A stretch of 64,000 bases of DNA from Hirundichthys speculiger (taxonomy: Eukaryota > Chordata > Actinopteri > Beloniformes > Exocoetidae), in contig JAGFBZ010000863.1 of the NCBI GenBank assembly GCA_018398805.1, forward strand, positions 1,242,501 through 1,306,500. Direction: 5' to 3'. The notes below the pieces were generated by a model. That model was not told the origin of the DNA and searched no databases. It saw only the letters and a program-made list of their open reading frames with translations. Below, in pieces: positions 57,731 through 64,000 of the stretch (positions are counted from its first letter, which is position 1; every line of letters begins with the position of its first letter). The position numbers and the translations under genes were made by a program.

Positions 57731-57770
57731 GTCACACCCCCCATTAACCACGAAGTGTGAGGAAATACTG
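57263..57770. mobile_element. 508-bp TA-flanked MITE, copy 2
   Basis: TA at 57261-57262 and 57771-57772. The termini are CAGTAAATCCCCACACTTCG and (reverse complement) CAGTATTTCCTCACACTTCG. It shares with copy 1 (46298-46754) the overall plan: CTTCGCGGT near the left end, GCTGATTGGCTGA inside, and a G-run joined to the ATTAACCACGAA right end. The G-run here is 27 nt (57696-57722) against 10 in copy 1. The two copies are strongly diverged elsewhere. Confidence 0.75.
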
Positions 57771-57772
57771 TA

Positions 57773-60700
57773 TTTTGCAAAGCAGAGATCATGTAGAGCA
57801 CAGTGCTGCCTAACCAGCCAATCAGAGACAGAGTAGGGCGGGGCTTAGCATGGTCAAAGAAGGATTTGTAAGTTTGCATCCTGCTAGTGCAGGGAGGTCC
57901 AAGCTTATTTTTTGATCTGACTCATATCACTTACCACTTGGTAGATTAACTAGCATTTGTAATTCCCACATAACACAACAGACACACAACACATGATGTA
58001 GTGGAGTAATATATACTGCTCTCAATTGCCTCTGATAGTTTATTAAGAGTTACGGAGCGGAAAGTACATCAGTCATCAGCTCTCGACAGAACAGCAGCAG
58101 GCAAACGGGTAAACAGCTTCAGATGATCCTTTCACAGCTTCAAGACTCTTTTAGTTACAAGCAATTGCTTTTCTGAGCTGACAGAGATGGACAACTGGCA
58201 TAATCCTTGTGGAGACACCACTGTTAAGCTGTCAAATACCTTTATAAAATCATGTTCTGTGACGCAGCCTGATGTTCATTTGTTGCAACACTTCAGTGTT
58301 TAATCTTCTGCAGAATTTAAGTAGTGGATTTAATATGAACAACTATATGTAAGAGAAAAACTACGCTGCCCTTCTCTCAATTTAAAGCTCTATTAACCTC
58401 GTTTTTGTGAATGAAATTATTCACCAAAATTGGACTGTCCCTGTCTGCAGCCCTGCTCAGCTTTCAGCTCACTGTTTGGCTCTCCTGTATGTAGAAATGA
58501 GTTCTGACAGCTCACACTGACCTGCTTGGATGCACATTTGGGAGCCACTCCCAGGACATTAGCTTAGACGAAGTATGACTATGTACTGATAGGCCAAAGC
58601 ATAATGACCATCCCTGCGTATTATGTTGTTAATCCTTGTGGGATGCCAAAGCAGCCAACTTTCTGGAGCACAGATTCTTCAAGGGACCTAACATCAAGAG
58701 ATTAACAGCAAATTATTTATATCCTGTTAATCATAAAATGGCACAATTTGTTACTCGTGTGAGATCCCTCTCACCATAATCCATGGTTCTTTCCTCATCT
58801 CTTCTCAGGTCACAGACAAAGTAACCCTAAACATTTGCTGTAGCATGAGTCATCTGGTCCAGTAATTTGATCTTGACCTTTGTCACGGTGTGATATAGGT
58901 GTTAACAGATGACCAATTTATCCTTCATGTGTGCCACATGTTTATGCAATAATGTGGAGGTTAAAGCAAACATTTCAAAATGACTTCATTGCCAGAGGCT
59001 CCACTGTATACAGACACTTCTGTACAGTCTGTGAGATCAACTGATTTTGAACCCACGTGCTGTTTGAGGAATCGATGCACCCTGTTTCATAGATGATGTC
59101 TGTGACACAGTTTTGACAGTGTATTCTCAGTTGTATCTTTGTATTCATAGTAAAGAAACGGCAACTTCAAAATTGTACTATGTGTTCATAATCTTTTAAT
59201 ATTGTAACTGTTTGAATCATATATGCACAGACCAAATACAAGACAAAATGTAAATTAAATGTTTTATATCTGATTTTACTCTTATGGGAAGTAATTAATT
59301 TTTTCATTTACAATTTTTTTTTTCCATTTATGCACAACTTTAAACAGATATACACAAATGTTAACGTGTACATGCACATTGTTTTTGACAGCCGTCTTAC
59401 TCGATATGTATGAGGCAGACAATGTAAAACCAAATCAATCAGGTGAGCTGCCCAAAAGAAAGTAGTGGTAATCAATCAATACTACTAAGTGTTTCCCAAA
59501 GTCAAATAGCTCAACAAACCTAGCGAAGCAAATTAAAAACCTGGTCCTGTTGAGGAATTTTGTGACTTCAGTAAAGCTCCCATTTCAACAACACTGAAGC
59601 ATTAAAATGTTATTCTCAATGGAAACCAGGCCTGGAGCACATATTAACATGAGTCATTTACTATTAGCTGTTAGCAGAAAGTCATATTTGCCATTTGTTA
59701 AGTTATCTTTGAGCTAGCAGCTGGTGACTATATACATAACTGATAAACATGGGAACTACTCAGCTAACATTACCAGTTTTACTTACTTGTTTTGTTTTTT
59801 AATCTTGCATATTTTATTTTCACTCCATTATACTGAAAATGGTGTTCAATACTTGGTGTTCTTCTGGGTTTTCAATATCAAATTTGAAATTATAATCTCA
59901 TGACAATACTTGGTCTGATTCTTTCTAGCTAGCTTGACTTCAGTGTGTGCATGTTTTCGAAGTTCATGTAAATTATGACTAGCTTGTTATACAAAGGGAA
60001 AACTTTTTTTTTTTTTTTAACATTTTTAAGATTTGATAGCGCAGCCAAGACCTGCAAACCTGACAAATGTTTTGAGTAACAAGATATTTGTCAAACATGG
60101 TTTTTAGTTCCTGTGTCACAGGGCTTTTACGTATAAGACTGTTTTAATTTGCATGAAAACAAAAGAACCACATTAATACCAGCAAGTTAACCTCTAAACA
60201 AACCATTATTTTCTTAATATTTACTGACAAAGTTTGTTGAATCTCTCTCTCTCTCTTACACACTTACAGACACTTTAGTTGTTTACGATGCAGAAGGCTT
60301 TCATCACACACAGCTCTTGTTTATGCAGAAATATGCTGAGTACAGTCATGACATCAAACTTGAACCTTATCCAAACACACATTTATTATGCGACAATGAG
60401 GGTGTGTATATGATACCCACCCTGCAACCACTCAGATTTGCATGCACACATATAAAAACAAAAAGAACTGGTGTGTACCTGAGAGGGACCTTGCTGTGAT
60501 TTAGGTCACTAATCCGTTTCCACAATGACGAGCTGACAGCAAATCAGAGCACTAAGCTTTGTTGTCTATCCATCAGAAAATCCATCGGAGCATCTCTGCA
60601 TCTCTGTATAGGTCTGAGTTTAGTCAGTCTCACCCCATTTTTCTAATTTTCAGTCCTCTAAAATGCCTCTCTCTCTCTCTCCCTGCCTTTCCTTCTTCAT

Positions 60701-63700
60701 ACAGCCTGTAAGAGGCAGGACTGTTGTGCCTTTACCATCCTTCACAGTTCTGTTCAAAAGAGATGTAGAATGAATGGGGGTGGGGGTCAGTGAGCAAGCG
60801 ATGTCAAGCAAACTGTGCTTGATAGTGAGTCGTCATCTTGGTAACGTTAATAGTGCAACCTCTGCATTAAACAGACTTTGAACTCTTTCAGTTGTATGTG
60901 GGGATTTGAGTCTGGCCGTGTACATTTATCAGGACATTAGCTTAGATAACAGTTTAAACAACAGTTAAGGAGAAACTGAAAAAATGTGGTGCACTGTCTT
61001 GTCTGACTTTCCCGTCCATTTTCAACCAGCTTTAATCTGATGCTGGTACTGCACTGGTGCTGGAGACAGCTCAGAAGTGGTTCAACTTTGGAACATTTTA
61101 AGCACTGGTTTGCTTTTTTTATACGCAGAGAGGAACTACAGGGCAACATCATTACATTGTTGCACCTCTTTCATGCTGAACCTCCCTTTAGGGAACGCTG
61201 AGGGCACAGATCACAGTCTCTTTAAACGCCATTAGAAACAGGATCTATCGTCACTGTTTGAGTTTGACTGAAAATTCAAAAATGTCTACTAATGATGATG
61301 TAAACATAGATTTTTTTTCATTTATTTTAAAAAGCTGTAAATGCCATTTTTTTTTTTACTACAAATTGGGGAATGTTAAACAGGGGATTCTGATTTTTGG
61401 TCATGAAAAGTTGTTCTTCTGCAGCTGCTGTCACAAAGTACAAGGAGACGGTCTCCTCCACAAACCACTGCTACTTGATCTTGGTGTCCTTTCTTTGTTC
61501 ATTTCTTTTCTTTAGTTTCTTCTCTTAGCAGTTTGACACAAACACGCCTTGAAATGAACACAGTCTTCTGGTAATGAAAATCTCACCCCTGGCCCTGATT
61601 TGACCAGTTCTTGTACCTAGCCCGGTCAAGTTTTGGTGACTGTGTAGCACCAGTTTTCCTGGTGCTGAACACAGGGGCTCTTTGTATGGCACTAGCTCAC
61701 TAGTTTGACACCAGCTCTGAACTAGCTGGAACCGCTTTGGTAGGAATGGCCTATTTAAAGGAGTTCTGCAACAATCCACAGTGGCATATTCCACCCTTTT
61801 CCCTGTAAAACTTTAGAAGAAGCTCTAAACTCTTATGGACACAGTGCTGTTGAAGACTGATTTAAGAGTAATGGGAAAACACCAGGTAAAACTGTCCTAT
61901 TACCATGTATTTGAGTCCTGAGAAAACAAACTCCATGATGAAAGACACTCAGTCATGAAAACACTATCAAAGTACTTTTAGTGAGTAATGTCAGTTGCAT
62001 TTACAGTTTTATGTGCAAACTGACTCTTTTTTGTTCTTATCTACGCTGTTAAAATGCAATATATAAATATAAATGATAGCAGCCTTCTTCAGATAAGTGA
62101 CTGTCAGTTTCTACATCTCAGTGTTTTTAACCTTTCTTTGTGTTTATGTTAGATATATTCTTTTTAATATTCCCAGAAGAGATTTTTGGCCTCGGTTCTC
62201 CAAAGAATTTAAAAGTAAACAGTGTGAATGGGTCCAGCTGGTGTGTTTTCATTGCAGTGGGGCTCCTGATGGTCTCATGGCTGTTGTTGGCTTTGGTGTA
62301 GTCTTAAATGTTTGTTTCTGCACTTGCAGTCATAAATCCCCTCACTTCTCACCCAAAACTTGGCTTGCTGCCTTGTGGCTAATTGCCCTACAGAGTTACA
62401 GCTTGCCATAAAACAAGTTGGCATTTATAAGGATTGAATTGAGGCTACTTACAGAATCTCAATTTGTTAAGGTGTCTAACAGGGCGCTGGATACAAAAAG
62501 AGTTAACTGGGATTTCAAGATAATTTTTTTCTAGAGAGCTGTTCTTTGGTTTGAAATACTTTTTCATCTCCTATTATGTGTCATTTTGCACAATGTCACA
62601 ACTGGAGCTGAACATCGTCTAACTTGTATAGAAGTTGTAAAAGAGCATAAGTTATAGCTTTTACTAAAAGGGGCCTCTTTCTAAATCAAATAAATTCTCA
62701 ATTTATTGAGCTCCATATAGTTCCATATTCAAAGCAAATTCATCTCTTTTTGGAAGCTAAGAGGAATTAAAAAAGGGACTCAGTGTTTGCTCTCTAATTT
62801 TCTCAGCTGTTAATCTGATTTTAACACTCAGTAGGTGTGTTGCTGAGGTGTCAATCAAGTGTGAAGACATTTTATGATCATTTTCATATTTTGGTGAAAA
62901 GTTGTTTTCTGCTACACAAATGAAACTTCCAGTTTCCATGTCATGACAGGTCTTTGTCATGAGAATGATGTGCTCCAAACATCATAGACTATTGCTGATT
63001 TTAAACTCATACATACATAGTAACGAATCCAAATTGTAAAGGATTGTATATTAATCACTGTAACTGCCGTGTTATCCGTGTTAAATTCACAGCGATTATG
63101 TGAAAGCCAGTGACTACCACAAATCTTGTTTTTGTTTTATCATTTGTTTTATTAAGGCTGGGTAACCATTGCATGTGGCCCTTAAATACACCTGGGGTCT
63201 GTAAAGATCCTAAAATGTTACTTGATGATTACTTATACAAGTATGTTGTGACAAATTATTAAATTAATAACTATTTGTTGTGTAGCCTTGCTATACACAT
63301 AATCCTTATGGAGAAATAGATTTCTTCTGCTGATTTCAGTAAGTTACTCTACTTTTTCCTTGAGATGAAAAATAAAAATGTCCACACAGCTGTGCTGTCA
63401 TATTTCACCTTGTAACTAAACATTAGTGTTAACATTCGAGGTTCAACCTCCATCCAGAAGCATGGTGGTTTGGTGGTTAGCATTGTGCATGGAGTTTGCA
63501 TTTTATGCAACATATAGTTAAATCTGACCATTTAGCTGAAGTAGCACAAAGGAAACTTTTGTGATTTTTAGTGCTTTGGATCCTCATATGGAGGTTGAGT
63601 AGCTTCTATAACACTTTAGATGATTTACTTTTGCTTGGTGTCTTCTTCAGTCACTCTTTCATTGTCAGTTCTCATTTTCTTCCTTCATTAATTTCTTGAA

Positions 63701-64000
63701 CATCTTAGTTGCATCTGATGTTCGCTGGTGCTTTGATGTGCGGCAGAGTACTGTAAGTGATACACAGTTGTCCAACCAGGATTAGAGCTACTTTGTCTGG
63801 TTTTGGCCCTCAGATCCTCCCACCCACACACACACGTTACAAATGCTTCTGAAAACATGCAATATATCCCCATGTTCCTGTGCGTGTGTTGTCTTCTGCC
63901 CACATCCTAAAAACATGCATGTCAGGATACCCGAGATGATGAATGAACACATTCACATGCACACAAGAGCACAAGCTCCACATACGTCTGTTAGCTGAGA
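57773..64000. other. Teneurin intron or upstream sequence, no gene recognised
   Basis: No exon, transposon terminus or RNA gene is recognised. The segment at 61560-61760 (CACCAGTTTTCCTGGTGCTG palindrome, AGCTCTGAACTAGCTGG) has the feel of a decayed MITE. Short CT and CA runs occur at 60244-60257, 60666-60684 and 63819-63832. The teneurin exons that encode the start of the protein are not visible here. Confidence 0.5.

Noticed and set aside
62097..62411. 104-codon plus-strand open frame with hydrophobic start
   Set aside because: Composition follows local T-richness; no similarity or exon signals recognised.

Overview
This window is animal nuclear DNA, almost certainly from a ray-finned (teleost, probably percomorph) fish. 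It is AT-rich and intron-like, and full of simple repeats and decayed transposons of kinds typical of teleosts: Tc1/mariner, hAT, Rex3/RTE, L1, L2-type LINEs and a tRNA-derived SINE. There is no bacterial-style gene organisation. No open frame looks like a complete intact gene.

The host gene is a teneurin read on the minus strand, best matching TENM3. Two coding exons of the cytoplasmic (pre-membrane) domain are recognisable: 13750-14017, whose C-terminal part carries the conserved teneurin block ending [13 protein letters not shown], and 33839-34015, an acidic in-frame cassette. A third candidate is a 42-nt micro-exon at 42580-42621. All three start in phase 1, and the 177-nt and 42-nt exons are phase-symmetric, so they can be skipped or included without a frameshift. 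The whole window therefore looks like large introns in the alternatively spliced intracellular-domain part of this gene. The upstream N-terminal exons and the transmembrane exon lie outside the window.

Layout: 1-2140 is a Tc1 element split by a Rex3 LINE. 2450-3860 is the 3' part of an L1. 3880-6086 is a TA-flanked mariner-type element split by a hAT element. 6190-8985 holds an L2 fragment, a conserved-looking AT-rich block and a Tc1 split by an 850-bp TTAA-flanked element (copy A). 9000-13080 is more Tc1 debris. 13750-14017 is the teneurin exon. 18500-20350 is a minus-strand Tc1 and a hAT MITE split by copy B of the 850-bp element. 25205-25806 is a SINE split by a hAT MITE. 33839-34015 is the second exon. 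35621-38169 is a 2.5-kb element with about 0.7-kb terminal inverted repeats and decayed coding exons. 38294-41530 is hAT-like debris with a fold-back. 42580-42621 is the micro-exon. 46090-47530 is a Sleeping-Beauty-like Tc1 split by a TA-flanked MITE. 47638-49040 is a (TA)n tract split by two elements. 50149-50538 is a transposon-gene fragment. 52474-53578 is a hAT with a BED-finger remnant and a nested Rex3. 57263-57770 is a second copy of the TA-flanked MITE.

The most interesting observations are these: the 850-bp TTAA element carries two convergent start-codon/splice-donor cassettes, and its ends co-vary between the two copies; those copies are direct repeats bracketing a coding exon; the long-TIR element carries exon-like remnants; and the teneurin cassette and micro-exon architecture is phase-compatible. 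Family names for transposons rest on my recognition of consensus-like sequence, without a database search.
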